Positions 1-7,301 are shown, counted from the stretch's first letter. The stretch is DNA of 11,744 nucleotides from CAZVUW01 sp964629825 (GCA_964629825.1 CAZVUW010000099.1:1-11744), one strand, 5' to 3'. Numbers and translations are program-made. The notes: generated by a model not told the origin, from the sequence alone.

Positions 1-198
1 GGTCTGTCGGCCGGCATCTGGAGTGACAAGGGTTCTCGCATCCTCGCCGTGGCCGACCGGTTGCGTGCGGGCGTGGTGTGGGCGAACACCTTCAACCGTT
101 TCGACCCGTCGAGCCCGTTCGGCGGCTACAAGGAGTCCGGCTTCGGCCGCGAGGGCGGGCGCCAGGGCCTGGCCTCCTACTTGCGAGAGGGCGCCTGA
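1..198 (+). CDS. Aldehyde dehydrogenase, C-terminal fragment (5' end outside window)
   Basis: The frame is open from base 1 to TGA at 196-198 and encodes the last 65 residues of an NAD(P)-dependent aldehyde dehydrogenase. The signature is the family's C-terminal segment: an AGVVWANTFNRFDPSSPFGG stretch followed by YKESGFGREGG, the conserved loop and helix near the active-site mouth, then a short helix. The catalytic Cys and Glu would lie upstream, outside the window. The protein ends at SYLREGA and so lacks the final 'TKTVW' strand found at the end of most family members. The next gene starts inside its stop codon (TGATG), so the two are translationally coupled. From memory, such paired genes occur in actinobacterial deoxyribose/nucleoside catabolic operons beside deoC, but the relevant neighbours are not visible here, so the substrate is unknown. 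Confidence 0.93.
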   Translation, partial: GLSAGIWSDKGSRILAVADRLRAGVVWANTFNRFDPSSPFGGYKESGFGREGGRQGLASYLREGA

Positions 199-1058
199 TG
201 CAGCGGGTGACGGTCGCCAAGACCTACAAGCTCTACATCGGCGGCGCGTTCCCGCGCTCGGAGTCGGGGCGCTCCTACATCGTCCGCGACCACTCGGGCG
301 AGTTCCTCGCCAACGCGGCGCGGGCCTCGCGCAAGGACGCCCGCGACGCGGTGGTCGCGGCCCGCGCCGCCTTCCCCGGCTGGTCCGGCCGCGACGCATA
401 CAACCGCGGGCAGATCCTCTACCGGGTCGCCGAGCTGCTCGAGGGGCGAAGGGAGCAGCTGACGGCCGAGGTGGCCGCCGCGGAGGGGCCGAAGGTCGAT
501 GCCGCGGCAGAGGTCGACGCCAGCATCGATCGCTGGGTGTGGTACGCCGGCTGGACCGACAAGCTGTCGCAGGTCGACGGCTCCTCGAACCCGGTCGCCG
601 GGCCCTACTTCAACTTCTCGGTGCCCGAGCCGACGGGCGTCGTCGCCGTGGTGGCGCCGCAGGAGTCGAGCCTGCTCGGCCTGACCAGCGTGCTGGCGCC
701 CGTCCTGGCGGGCGGCAGCACCGCCGTGGTCGTCGCCAGCGAGCTGCGACCGCTCCCGGCGGTGACCCTGTCCGAGATCCTCGCGACCTCCGACGTGCCG
801 GGCGGCGTGGTCAACGTGCTGACAGGGCACACCGGTGAGCTGGTTCCACCGCTGGCCGCACACATGGACGTCAACGCCATCGATCTCACCGGTGCCGAAC
901 CGGATCTGGCCGTGGAGGCCGAGCGCGCCGCCGCGGCGAACCTGAAGCGGGTTCTGCGGCCCCTCGCCGACGGCGGGGACTGGCACGCCGACCCCGGTCT
1001 GCGCCGCCTGCGGGCGTTCCTGGAGACCAAGACCGTCTGGCATCCCGCAGGCCGCTGA
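198..1058 (+). CDS. Truncated aldehyde dehydrogenase homologue, probable pseudoenzyme
   Basis: This 286-residue protein belongs to the aldehyde dehydrogenase superfamily, whose members are usually about 450-500 residues. Residues 10-245 follow the N-terminal cofactor-binding domain: LYIGGAF near 12-18, PEPTGVVAVVAP at 143-154, and VNVLTG at 205-210. The usual P-W-N of the oxyanion Asn reads P-Q-E (154-156), and the Lys expected after the 'GNTVV' strand is absent (GGSTAVVVAS, 172-181). The catalytic Glu and Cys region is missing altogether, yet the last residues (FLETKTVW, 274-281) match the normal C-terminal strand, so an internal catalytic segment of about 200 residues seems to be lost. ATG at 198 overlaps the stop of the full-length gene by one base and has GAGAGG seven bases upstream; an in-frame ATG at 78 lies inside the upstream gene and was rejected. 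Conservation of an intact, coupled frame argues for a structural or regulatory partner role rather than decay. Function is inferred. Confidence 0.85.
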   Translation: MQRVTVAKTYKLYIGGAFPRSESGRSYIVRDHSGEFLANAARASRKDARDAVVAARAAFPGWSGRDAYNRGQILYRVAELLEGRREQLTAEVAAAEGPKVDAAAEVDASIDRWVWYAGWTDKLSQVDGSSNPVAGPYFNFSVPEPTGVVAVVAPQESSLLGLTSVLAPVLAGGSTAVVVASELRPLPAVTLSEILATSDVPGGVVNVLTGHTGELVPPLAAHMDVNAIDLTGAEPDLAVEAERAAAANLKRVLRPLADGGDWHADPGLRRLRAFLETKTVWHPAGR

Positions 1059-1066
1059 GGCGGCTT
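1049..1066 (+). terminator. Possible terminator hairpin after the aldehyde dehydrogenase pair
   Basis: GCCGC (1051-1055) and GCGGC (1060-1064) form a perfect 5-bp stem with a TGAG tetraloop, extendable by A-U and G-U pairs to 1049-1066. The stop codon of the preceding gene lies in the loop. Only TTCC follows, not a true U-tract, so termination is an inference from position. Confidence 0.35.
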
Positions 1067-1105
1067 CCGGACACATACGGCAATCCAGAAACAACTACCA
1101 GCGTA

Positions 1106-1135
1106 GTGACACGGCGGCCGGTCACTTGCTAACCT
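1106..1135 (+). promoter_or_regulatory. Candidate promoter for the amino-acid transporter operon
   Basis: GTGACA (1106-1111) matches the -35 consensus TTGACA at five of six positions. After an 18-base spacer comes TAACCT (1130-1135), an acceptable -10 hexamer preceded by the extended -10 dinucleotide TG (1127-1128). This predicts a transcript start near 1142 and a 5' leader of about 70 bases before the TTG start at 1216. The rest of the 157-base gap (1059-1215) shows no operator or riboswitch that I can recognise. Confidence 0.5.
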
Positions 1136-1215
1136 CCGCGCACCATCGGGCGAGATGGAGAGGTCGGCACGCTTTTGCGGGGCTGCGCCTGTCCACGTAG
1201 TAGAGGGGTACAACC

Positions 1216-2382
1216 TTGCAAGGAACAAAGCGTTTCTTCGCGCTCCTGCTCGTGCTCGTGCTGGGGCTAACAGCCTGCAGCGGCGGCGACGACGACACCT
1301 CCGACGCCGAAGGCGGCGACGAGGCGCTCCCCGCGGAGGGTCCCACCACCCCGGAGGACGCCACCGCCGAGACGGAGGACGGCTCCGACGACGACGGAGG
1401 CCAGCAGACCGACAGCGACGGCTCCCTCCTGGACCAGGTCCTCGCGCGCGGCAACGTGGTCTGCGGCGTGAACGACGCCGTGCCCGGCTTCGGCTTCACC
1501 GACGAGTCCGGTGAGTTCTCCGGGTTCGACATCGACTTCTGCCGCGCGCTTGCGGCGGCGCTGTTCAACGACCCGGAGGCCGTCGAGCTCCGCCCCCTGA
1601 CGGCCGACCAGCGCTTCACCTCGCTGGCTTCGGGTGAGATCGACGTCCTGATCCGCAACACCACCTGGACGGCGACCCGTGACGGCAGCGAGGGCGCGAC
1701 CTTCCTGCACACGAACTTCTTCGACGGCCAGGGCATGATGGTCCGCGCCGGTGAGTTCTCGTCCATCGACGAGATGGCCAACACGCAGATCTGCGTGCTG
1801 TCCGGCACCACCACCGAGCTGAACCTGGCATCGCGCTTCGCGGCCGGCGGCATCCCCTACGAGCCGGTTCCGTTCGAGGACAACGAGACGCTCCAGCAGG
1901 CCTTCGTCGAGGGTCGCTGCGACGGCTGGACCTCTGACAAGTCCCAGCTCGCCGGCGTCCGCTCCAACTACCCGGAGGGCCCGGAGGCGCTCGAGATCCT
2001 GGAGGAGACCTTCTCCAAGGAGCCGCTCGGCCCGGCCGTCCGCGACGGTGACTCCCGCTGGGCGCAGATCGTCGACTGGGTCGTGATCGGCCTGATCCAG
2101 GCCGAGGAGTTCGGCATCACCCAGGAGAACGTCGACTCGTTCGAGTCCGACGACCCCGGCGTGAACCTCTTCCTCGGCCGTCCGAACGACGAGGGCACCG
2201 TGCTCGACCCGGGCCTCGGCTTCCCGGACCCTGAGTGGGCCGCCAACATGATCCGCGCCGTCGGCAACTACGGCGAGATCTACGACCGCAACCTCGGCCC
2301 GGACACGCCGCTGGGCCTCGAGCGGGGCGTCAACGCCCTGTGGACCGACGGCGGTCTTCTGTACGCGCCGCCGTACCGCTAA
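1216..2382 (+). CDS. aapJ: ABC transporter substrate-binding lipoprotein, general L-amino-acid (AapJ-like)
   Basis: This 388-residue extracytoplasmic binding protein would capture amino acids for the permease pair encoded downstream. A signal peptide with positive residues and a hydrophobic core ends in the lipobox LTAC (18-21), making Cys21 the predicted lipidated residue. Residues 22-70 are a low-complexity linker rich in Asp, Glu, Gly and Thr that would tether the domain to the membrane. The PBPb domain (about 71-388) opens with LLDQVLARGNVVCGVN and carries the AapJ-type motifs GFDIDFCRALAAALF (103-117) and IRNTTWTATRD (146-156). Cysteines 83, 109, 193 and 235 could form the disulfides typical of this subfamily. 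The start is TTG at 1216, preceded by GAGGGG with about seven bases spacing; it is the only start that gives a proper signal peptide. The specificity is inferred from resemblance to AapJ; a narrower ligand range is possible. Confidence 0.9.
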   Translation: MQGTKRFFALLLVLVLGLTACSGGDDDTSDAEGGDEALPAEGPTTPEDATAETEDGSDDDGGQQTDSDGSLLDQVLARGNVVCGVNDAVPGFGFTDESGEFSGFDIDFCRALAAALFNDPEAVELRPLTADQRFTSLASGEIDVLIRNTTWTATRDGSEGATFLHTNFFDGQGMMVRAGEFSSIDEMANTQICVLSGTTTELNLASRFAAGGIPYEPVPFEDNETLQQAFVEGRCDGWTSDKSQLAGVRSNYPEGPEALEILEETFSKEPLGPAVRDGDSRWAQIVDWVVIGLIQAEEFGITQENVDSFESDDPGVNLFLGRPNDEGTVLDPGLGFPDPEWAANMIRAVGNYGEIYDRNLGPDTPLGLERGVNALWTDGGLLYAPPYR

Positions 2383-2403
2383 GGCGGAAGTTAGTTAACC
2401 TCT

Positions 2404-2437
2404 AGGGGCGGTGGGAGCAGAGCTTCCCACCGCCCCT
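2404..2437 (+). terminator. Strong intercistronic hairpin between binding-protein and permease genes
   Basis: A perfect 13-bp inverted repeat (2404-2416 with 2425-2437, left arm AGGGGCGGTGGGA) encloses an 8-base loop. It begins 21 bases after the binding-protein stop codon and has no U-tract, so it is more likely a partial terminator or a 3'-end RNA stabiliser than a full stop. Such elements commonly leave the binding protein more abundant than the membrane subunits; this role is inferred. The remainder of the gap (2438-2508) holds only the ribosome site of the permease gene. Confidence 0.7.
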
Positions 2438-2508
2438 CGACGATCGGGCGGTCGCGAGGCTTCTCCCTTCGAGTCCCTGACCGCCGTCACGCAGGAGGCA
2501 GCAGGCGG

Positions 2509-3693
2509 ATGTCAGCAGTCGACGCACCAGCAAAGCGAGACCCGACAAGGCCGCCGCCGTGGCGCGACGTCAGGGTGCTGCGGGTTGTTGCCCAGATCGT
2601 GTTCCTGGCCATCCTCGTGGCGGTGGTCTGGTACCTGTACAGCAACTTCCAGACCAACGCCCGGCGCACCGGCATCTCGACCTCGTTCGACTTCCTGAAC
2701 AACCCGGCCGGTGTGGACATCCGCGACACCGACTTCCGCCCCGGTCAGCCGGTGCGTGACGCGATCTTCGTGGGGCTCGGCAACACCATCAGGGTTTCGA
2801 TCGTCGGCATCGCCATCGCGACGCTGCTAGGGATCCTGATCGGGATCGGCCGGCTTTCGACCAACTGGCTGGTCCGCAAGAGCGCCTCGGTCTACGTGGA
2901 GACGTTCCGCAACATCCCCGTGCTGCTGTGGATCATCTTCACCTACACGGCGGTCGTGCTGAAGCTGCCGCCGATCAACGAGGCGGCCGAGTTCCTCGGA
3001 CTGACGGTCTTCTCGAACCGCGGGATAGTCGTCCCCTGGGGTGAGGCCACCGGGAACGTGAACGCGCTGCTGGCGGCGCTCGCGGTGGCGTTCGTGCTGG
3101 CGGTCGGAATCGGGATCTGGCGGACCAAGCGCTTCGACGAGACCGGCCAGCCGCACCACCGGGTCCTGTGGGGGACCGCCGTGGTGCTGCTGATCGGGGC
3201 CGCCGCCTACGTGGCGCTCGGCTCACCGGTCGAGCCGACCGTGCCCGTTCGCGACGGACGCGTGGTCACCGGAGGCATCCAGCTCGGGCCCGAGTACGCG
3301 GCGCTGCTGATCGCGCTTTCGCTCTACACGGCCAGCCACATCGCCGAGATCGTGCGCGGCAGCATCCAGGCGGTGCCCAAGGGGCAGACGGAGGCGGCCT
3401 ATGCGATCGCCCTGAGCGGCTTTCAGCGGCTGCGCTTCGTGGTGCTGCCGCAGGCCTTCCGGATCATGGTCCCGCCGCTGGCGAACCAGTACCTCAACCT
3501 CACCAAGAACTCGTCGCTGGCGCTGTTCATCGGCTACTTCGACCTGACGCGCGTGACGCAGCAGGCGATCGCCAACGGCAACCCGGCGCCGCAGCTGGTG
3601 CTGATCCTGATGGGCCTGTACCTCAGCCTGTCGCTGTTCATCTCGCTGATCGCGAACATCGTCAACCGCAGCCTGGCGCTGGAGACGCGCTGA
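2509..3693 (+). CDS. aapQ: Amino-acid ABC transporter permease, AapQ-like
   Basis: This 394-residue integral membrane subunit would form half of the translocation channel. It starts at ATG 2509 behind AGGAGG (2493-2498). A cytoplasmic N-terminal tail leads into a first membrane helix (about 25-45), then a soluble stretch, then the HisM/GltK-type permease core. The core begins at VGLGNTIRVSIVGIAIATLL (88-107) and includes the VETFRNIPVLLWI segment (130-142). The EAA loop that docks on the ATPase spans about 295-316 (E295-A-A...G304...LPQ 313-315). An insert with two extra predicted helices (about 185-240) separates the two halves of the core. Length near 400 and this insert are usual for AapQ and longer than typical polar-amino-acid permeases. 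The stop codon overlaps the ATG of the next permease gene, which indicates translational coupling and a 1:1 heterodimer. Confidence 0.9.
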   Translation: MSAVDAPAKRDPTRPPPWRDVRVLRVVAQIVFLAILVAVVWYLYSNFQTNARRTGISTSFDFLNNPAGVDIRDTDFRPGQPVRDAIFVGLGNTIRVSIVGIAIATLLGILIGIGRLSTNWLVRKSASVYVETFRNIPVLLWIIFTYTAVVLKLPPINEAAEFLGLTVFSNRGIVVPWGEATGNVNALLAALAVAFVLAVGIGIWRTKRFDETGQPHHRVLWGTAVVLLIGAAAYVALGSPVEPTVPVRDGRVVTGGIQLGPEYAALLIALSLYTASHIAEIVRGSIQAVPKGQTEAAYAIALSGFQRLRFVVLPQAFRIMVPPLANQYLNLTKNSSLALFIGYFDLTRVTQQAIANGNPAPQLVLILMGLYLSLSLFISLIANIVNRSLALETR

Positions 3694-4940
3694 TGACCAC
3701 CGCGCACACGCCACAGACGCTGGAGCCGCTCCCGCCGGCGGACGAGCCGCCGCAGCAGATCCGCGACCCGCGCACCTGGGTTCGCGAGAACCTGTTCAAC
3801 ACCCCGCTCAACACGATCCTCACGATCGCCTTCGGCCTGCTGATCGCGTTCGTCGTCTTCCGCGCGGTCCGGTTCCTCTTCTTCACCGGTCGCTGGGAGA
3901 TCATCGAGGTCAACCTCACCAACTACATGATCGGTCGCTTCCCGCGCGACCAGCTGGATCGCATCTGGATCGCGATCTTCCTGGCGTCGGTCGCCGGGGG
4001 CATCGGCTTGGGGCTGTCCTCCAAGCTCAAGCGCGAGGCGGGCATGCCCCGCGACATCCGCGGGACCCTGCGTCGAGTTGCCCCGGCCCTCGTCGGCCTG
4101 TTCGTGGTCCTGTCCTTCACCCGGACTGCGATGCCCGCCCTGCTGGTCGCCGTCACGGCCGTCATCGGCGCCGCTGGCTTCTTCCTGGGGCAGCGGCTCC
4201 CGGCCACCTTCGGCCGGCGCATGCCGCTCATCCTGCTGGCGACGCTGATCCTCGCCTACGTGGCCCTCAGCCAGTTCGGCGGCGTCAGCTATCCGGCCTG
4301 GGGCGGTCTGCTGCTCACGCTGTTCGTGGCCACCAGCGCGATCGTGCTGTCCTTCCCATTCGGGGTGCTGCTGGCGCTGGGGCGGCGGTCGAGCTTCCCG
4401 GTGATCCGGACCGCCTGCGTCATCTACATCGAGGTGATCCGCGGCGTCCCGCTGATCACCCTGCTCTTCATGTCCGCGCAGACCCTCGGCTTCTTCCTGC
4501 CGCCGGGCTTCGAGCGGCCGGAGCTGATCACGCGCGGTCTGGTGGCGTTCGTGATGTTCACGGCGGCCTACCTCGCCGAGATCGTCCGCGGCGGTCTGCA
4601 GAGCGTGCCCAAGGGTCAGGTCGAGGCCGCCAACGCGCTGGGCCTGTCTCCGGTGAAGGTCACCGCCCTGATCGTGCTGCCGCAGGCCCTGCGCAACGTC
4701 ATCCCCGCGATCGTCGGCCAGTTCATCAGCCTGACGAAGGACACGGCCCTGCTGACCTTCCTCGCCGTGATCGAGATCCTCGGTGTCGCCCAGGCGGTCA
4801 CCTCGCAGCCCGACTTCCTCGGCCAGGGCCTCCAGGCCGAGGCCTTGACCTTCGCGGGCTTCCTGTTCTGGATCATCTGCTTCTCGATGTCCCGCGCGAG
4901 CCAGCGGCTCGAGCGGCGGCTCGGAGTCGGGGAGCGCTAG
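3693..4940 (+). CDS. aapM: Amino-acid ABC transporter permease, AapM-like
   Basis: This 415-residue second channel subunit starts at the ATG that shares a base with the upstream stop (TGATG, 3691-3695); the open frame runs further upstream but only as an overlap with the first permease. A Pro-rich cytoplasmic tail (1-35) precedes a helix at about 40-65. Three hydrophobic segments follow at about 91-108, 128-165 and 178-194, and then the conserved core from about 205. The core holds IYIEVIRGVPLITLLF (244-259), AAYLAEIVRGGLQSVPKGQ (291-309) and the EAA loop (311-332: E311-A-A...G317...LPQ 329-331), which contacts the ATPase. The fold and EAA motif place it with AapM-type permeases. It pairs with the preceding subunit in the inner membrane. 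It is followed by a 45-base gap to the ATPase gene, still within the operon. Confidence 0.9.
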   Translation: MTTAHTPQTLEPLPPADEPPQQIRDPRTWVRENLFNTPLNTILTIAFGLLIAFVVFRAVRFLFFTGRWEIIEVNLTNYMIGRFPRDQLDRIWIAIFLASVAGGIGLGLSSKLKREAGMPRDIRGTLRRVAPALVGLFVVLSFTRTAMPALLVAVTAVIGAAGFFLGQRLPATFGRRMPLILLATLILAYVALSQFGGVSYPAWGGLLLTLFVATSAIVLSFPFGVLLALGRRSSFPVIRTACVIYIEVIRGVPLITLLFMSAQTLGFFLPPGFERPELITRGLVAFVMFTAAYLAEIVRGGLQSVPKGQVEAANALGLSPVKVTALIVLPQALRNVIPAIVGQFISLTKDTALLTFLAVIEILGVAQAVTSQPDFLGQGLQAEALTFAGFLFWIICFSMSRASQRLERRLGVGER

Positions 4941-4985
4941 GGGCTTCGGCCGGAAGCGATGACCGAAGCGATTCAAGGAGTGGAC

Positions 4986-5777
4986 ATGACCGATGTGACG
5001 CCGAGCCGGCAGCCCGCCGTCGACGCCGACGCCACCCACGCCAAGGGCGACGTCATGATCTCCGTCGAGGGGGTGGACAAGTTCTTCGGCGACTTCCAGG
5101 CCCTGAAAAACATCAACATGAACGTCGGGCGCAAGGAGGTCGTCGTCATCATCGGGCCCTCGGGGTCGGGCAAGTCCACCCTGATCCGGTGCATCAACCG
5201 CCTCGAGAAGCACGACCGCGGACGCATCGTCGTGGACGGCGTGGAGATGAGCGACGACCTGCGGAACATCCAGGAGATCCGCAAGGAGACCGGGATGGTC
5301 TTCCAGTCGTTCAACCTCTTCCCGCACCTCACCGTGCTGGAGAACATCACCCTCGGCCCGCGCCAGGTGCGTCGCTGGAACAAGCGCAAGGCGGAGGAGC
5401 TGGCGATGGAGCTCCTCGAGCGGGTGAAGATCCCGGAGCAGGCGGAGAAGTACCCCGGCCAGCTATCCGGTGGTCAGCAGCAGCGCGTGGCCATAGCGCG
5501 GGCGCTGGCGATGCAGCCGAAGGTGATGCTCTTCGACGAGCCGACCTCGGCCCTGGACCCGGAGATGATCAAGGAGGTCCTCGACACTATGGAGGACCTT
5601 GCGGAGTCCGGCATGACCATGATCGTGGTCACCCACGAGATGGGCTTCGCCCGGGCCGTCGCCGACCGCGTCGTCTTCATGTCCGACGGCCAGATCGTCG
5701 AGGTGGGCACGCCGGAGCACTTCTTCACCAACCCGCAGGAGGAGCGGACGAAGCTGTTCCTGTCCCAGATCCTCTAA
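4986..5777 (+). CDS. aapP: Amino-acid ABC transporter ATP-binding protein, AapP/GlnQ-like
   Basis: This 263-residue ATPase drives import by the permease pair. All motifs are intact: Walker A GPSGSGKST (57-65), Q-loop Gln107 in VFQSFN, signature LSGGQ (160-164), Walker B VMLFDE (180-185) with catalytic Glu185, D-loop SALD (188-191) and switch His217 in VVTHEMG. The sequence between Walker A and the Q-loop, including RCINRLEKHDRG, is typical of the polar-amino-acid (GlnQ/HisP/AapP) subfamily. I chose ATG 4986 because AAGGAG (4975-4980) sits five bases upstream; an in-frame ATG at 4959 would add nine residues but has only a weak ribosome site. The first ~20 residues are a variable acidic/polar tail. 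It is the last gene of the transporter operon and is followed by a hairpin. Confidence 0.95.
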   Translation: MTDVTPSRQPAVDADATHAKGDVMISVEGVDKFFGDFQALKNINMNVGRKEVVVIIGPSGSGKSTLIRCINRLEKHDRGRIVVDGVEMSDDLRNIQEIRKETGMVFQSFNLFPHLTVLENITLGPRQVRRWNKRKAEELAMELLERVKIPEQAEKYPGQLSGGQQQRVAIARALAMQPKVMLFDEPTSALDPEMIKEVLDTMEDLAESGMTMIVVTHEMGFARAVADRVVFMSDGQIVEVGTPEHFFTNPQEERTKLFLSQIL

Positions 5778-5796
5778 CCTTCCAGCTACGACCTCT

Positions 5797-5821
5797 GGCC
5801 TCCGGGAGCCACCCGGAGGCC
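5797..5821 (+). terminator. Hairpin ending the transporter operon
   Basis: GGCCTCCGGG (5797-5806) and its exact complement (5812-5821) form a 10-bp stem with a 5-base loop, starting 19 bases after the ATPase stop. No U-tract follows. It lies 10 bases upstream of the glyS ribosome site, so it could end the transporter transcript or, if glyS is co-transcribed or started upstream, form part of the glyS leader. I see no T-box signature. Confidence 0.6.
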
Positions 5822-5843
5822 GACACGTGCCAGGAGTCCTCCG

Positions 5844-7286
5844 ATGACCGAGCTCAGCCCACCTCTGGAGCGCGACCTGCCGCCGGAGATCGAAGCCGAC
5901 GTCGTCCGCGTCGCCCCCGACGCCGACACCGAGGCCGGAGAGCACCACACGACGATGGAGACCATCGTCGAGCTGTGCAAGCGCCGCGGACTGATCTTCC
6001 AGTCCTCCGAGATCTACGGGGGGCTGCGCGGAGCCTGGGACTTCGGGCCGCTCGGCGCGGCGCTGAAGGACAACGTCAAGGCCGCCTGGAAGCGGCGGAT
6101 GATCCAGCTGCGCGACGACGTGGTGCAGCTCGACGCCTCGATCCTGATGCACCCCCGCGTCTGGGAGGCCTCCGGGCACGTGAGCGGCTTCACGGACCCG
6201 CTCGTGGAGTGCCGCACCTGCAACGCGCGCTTCCGCGCCGACCACGTGGACCGCAACGACGCCAGCACCTACGAGTGCCCGCGCAGCGACTACTCGCTGT
6301 GCGACTTCGGCGAGCCGAAGACCTTCAACCTCATGTTCCGGACCTTCGTCGGCCCGACCGAGGACACGAGCGCCCAGGTGTGGATGCGGCCCGAGACGGC
6401 CCAGGGCATGTTCGTCGACTTCCACATCATCCAGCTCACCAGCCGCCAGAAGCTGCCGTTCGGCATCGCCCAGGTGGGCAAGAGCTTCCGCAACGAGATC
6501 ACGCCGCGGAACTTCATCTTCCGCGTGCGGGAGTTCGAGCAGATGGAGATGGAGTTCTTCGTCCGCCCGGGCAGCGATGAGCAGTGGCACGAGTACTGGA
6601 TCGCCGAACGCTGGAACTGGTACCTCGACCTCGGGATGCGGCGCGAGAACCTGCGCGTCCGCGACCACGCCCGCGACGAGCTGAGCCACTACTCGAAGGC
6701 CACGGTGGACCTCGAGTACCGCTTCCCGTTCGCCTGGAGCGAGCTCGAGGGCGTCGCCAACCGGACCGACTTCGACCTGAAGGCCCACTCGGAGCACTCG
6801 GGTCGCGATCTGTCCTACTACGACGCCGAGCGCGACGAGCGCTTCATCCCCTACGTGGTCGAGCCGGCAGCCGGCGTCGAGCGCGCCGCGCTGGCGTTCC
6901 TGGTTGACGCCTACCGCGAGGAGGAGGCGCCGACGGCCTCGGGCAAGCTCGAGAAGCGGACGGTGCTGAAGCTGCACCCCGACCTCGCCCCCGTGAAGGT
7001 CGCGGTGCTGCCGCTGTCGCGCAACGAGAAGCTCGTGCCGACGGCCCGGGCGCTCAACGACACGCTCAAGCGGCGCTTCCAGACCCAGTACGACGACGCG
7101 GGCTCCATCGGCAAGCGCTACCGGCGCCAGGACGAGGTCGGCACGCCGTACTGCGTCACGGTCGACTTCGAGACCGTCGAAGAGGACCAGGCCGTCACGA
7201 TCCGCGACCGCGACACGATGCTCCAGGAGCGGATCCCCCTGGAGGGCGTGCCCGACTACCTCGCCGAGCGCCTGAACAGGGACTAG
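5844..7286 (+). CDS. glyS: Glycyl-tRNA synthetase, single-chain (alpha2) type
   Basis: This 480-residue class II synthetase charges tRNA-Gly with glycine using ATP in the cytoplasm. The catalytic domain opens with LCKRRGLIFQSSEIYGG (44-60) and GAWDFGPLG (63-71). Further landmarks are HPRVWEASGHV (103-113), MRPETAQGMF (181-190), motif 2 around FRNEITPRNFIFRVREFEQ (215-233) and motif 3 GVERAALAFL (344-353). The C-terminal anticodon-binding domain runs from about 383 (APVKVAVLPLSRNEKL) to 478. The insertion carries a possible metal site, Cys123-x2-Cys126 and Cys145-x7-Cys153; the second pair has wider spacing than the usual C-x2-C. The start at ATG 5844 has AGGAG (5832-5836) seven bases upstream. 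It gives a 37-residue acidic N-terminal extension; the in-frame ATG at 5955 is closer to the usual start but has a poorly placed ribosome site. Confidence 0.96.
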   Translation: MTELSPPLERDLPPEIEADVVRVAPDADTEAGEHHTTMETIVELCKRRGLIFQSSEIYGGLRGAWDFGPLGAALKDNVKAAWKRRMIQLRDDVVQLDASILMHPRVWEASGHVSGFTDPLVECRTCNARFRADHVDRNDASTYECPRSDYSLCDFGEPKTFNLMFRTFVGPTEDTSAQVWMRPETAQGMFVDFHIIQLTSRQKLPFGIAQVGKSFRNEITPRNFIFRVREFEQMEMEFFVRPGSDEQWHEYWIAERWNWYLDLGMRRENLRVRDHARDELSHYSKATVDLEYRFPFAWSELEGVANRTDFDLKAHSEHSGRDLSYYDAERDERFIPYVVEPAAGVERAALAFLVDAYREEEAPTASGKLEKRTVLKLHPDLAPVKVAVLPLSRNEKLVPTARALNDTLKRRFQTQYDDAGSIGKRYRRQDEVGTPYCVTVDFETVEEDQAVTIRDRDTMLQERIPLEGVPDYLAERLNRD

Positions 7287-7301
7287 GCGCTGGTCCACTT
7301 G

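Noticed and set aside
3168..3692. Upstream extension of the second permease frame
   Set aside because: It overlaps the first permease out of frame and gives an Arg-rich nonsense sequence; the coupled ATG at 3693 is the natural start.
3534..5327. A 597-codon open frame on the minus strand opposite the second permease gene
   Set aside because: The product is Asp/Glu/His/Arg-rich without any domain, and the opposite strand encodes conserved transporter genes.
5778..5843. A T-box or other riboswitch in front of glyS
   Set aside because: The gap is only 66 bases and holds a single hairpin, with no specifier loop or T-box sequence.
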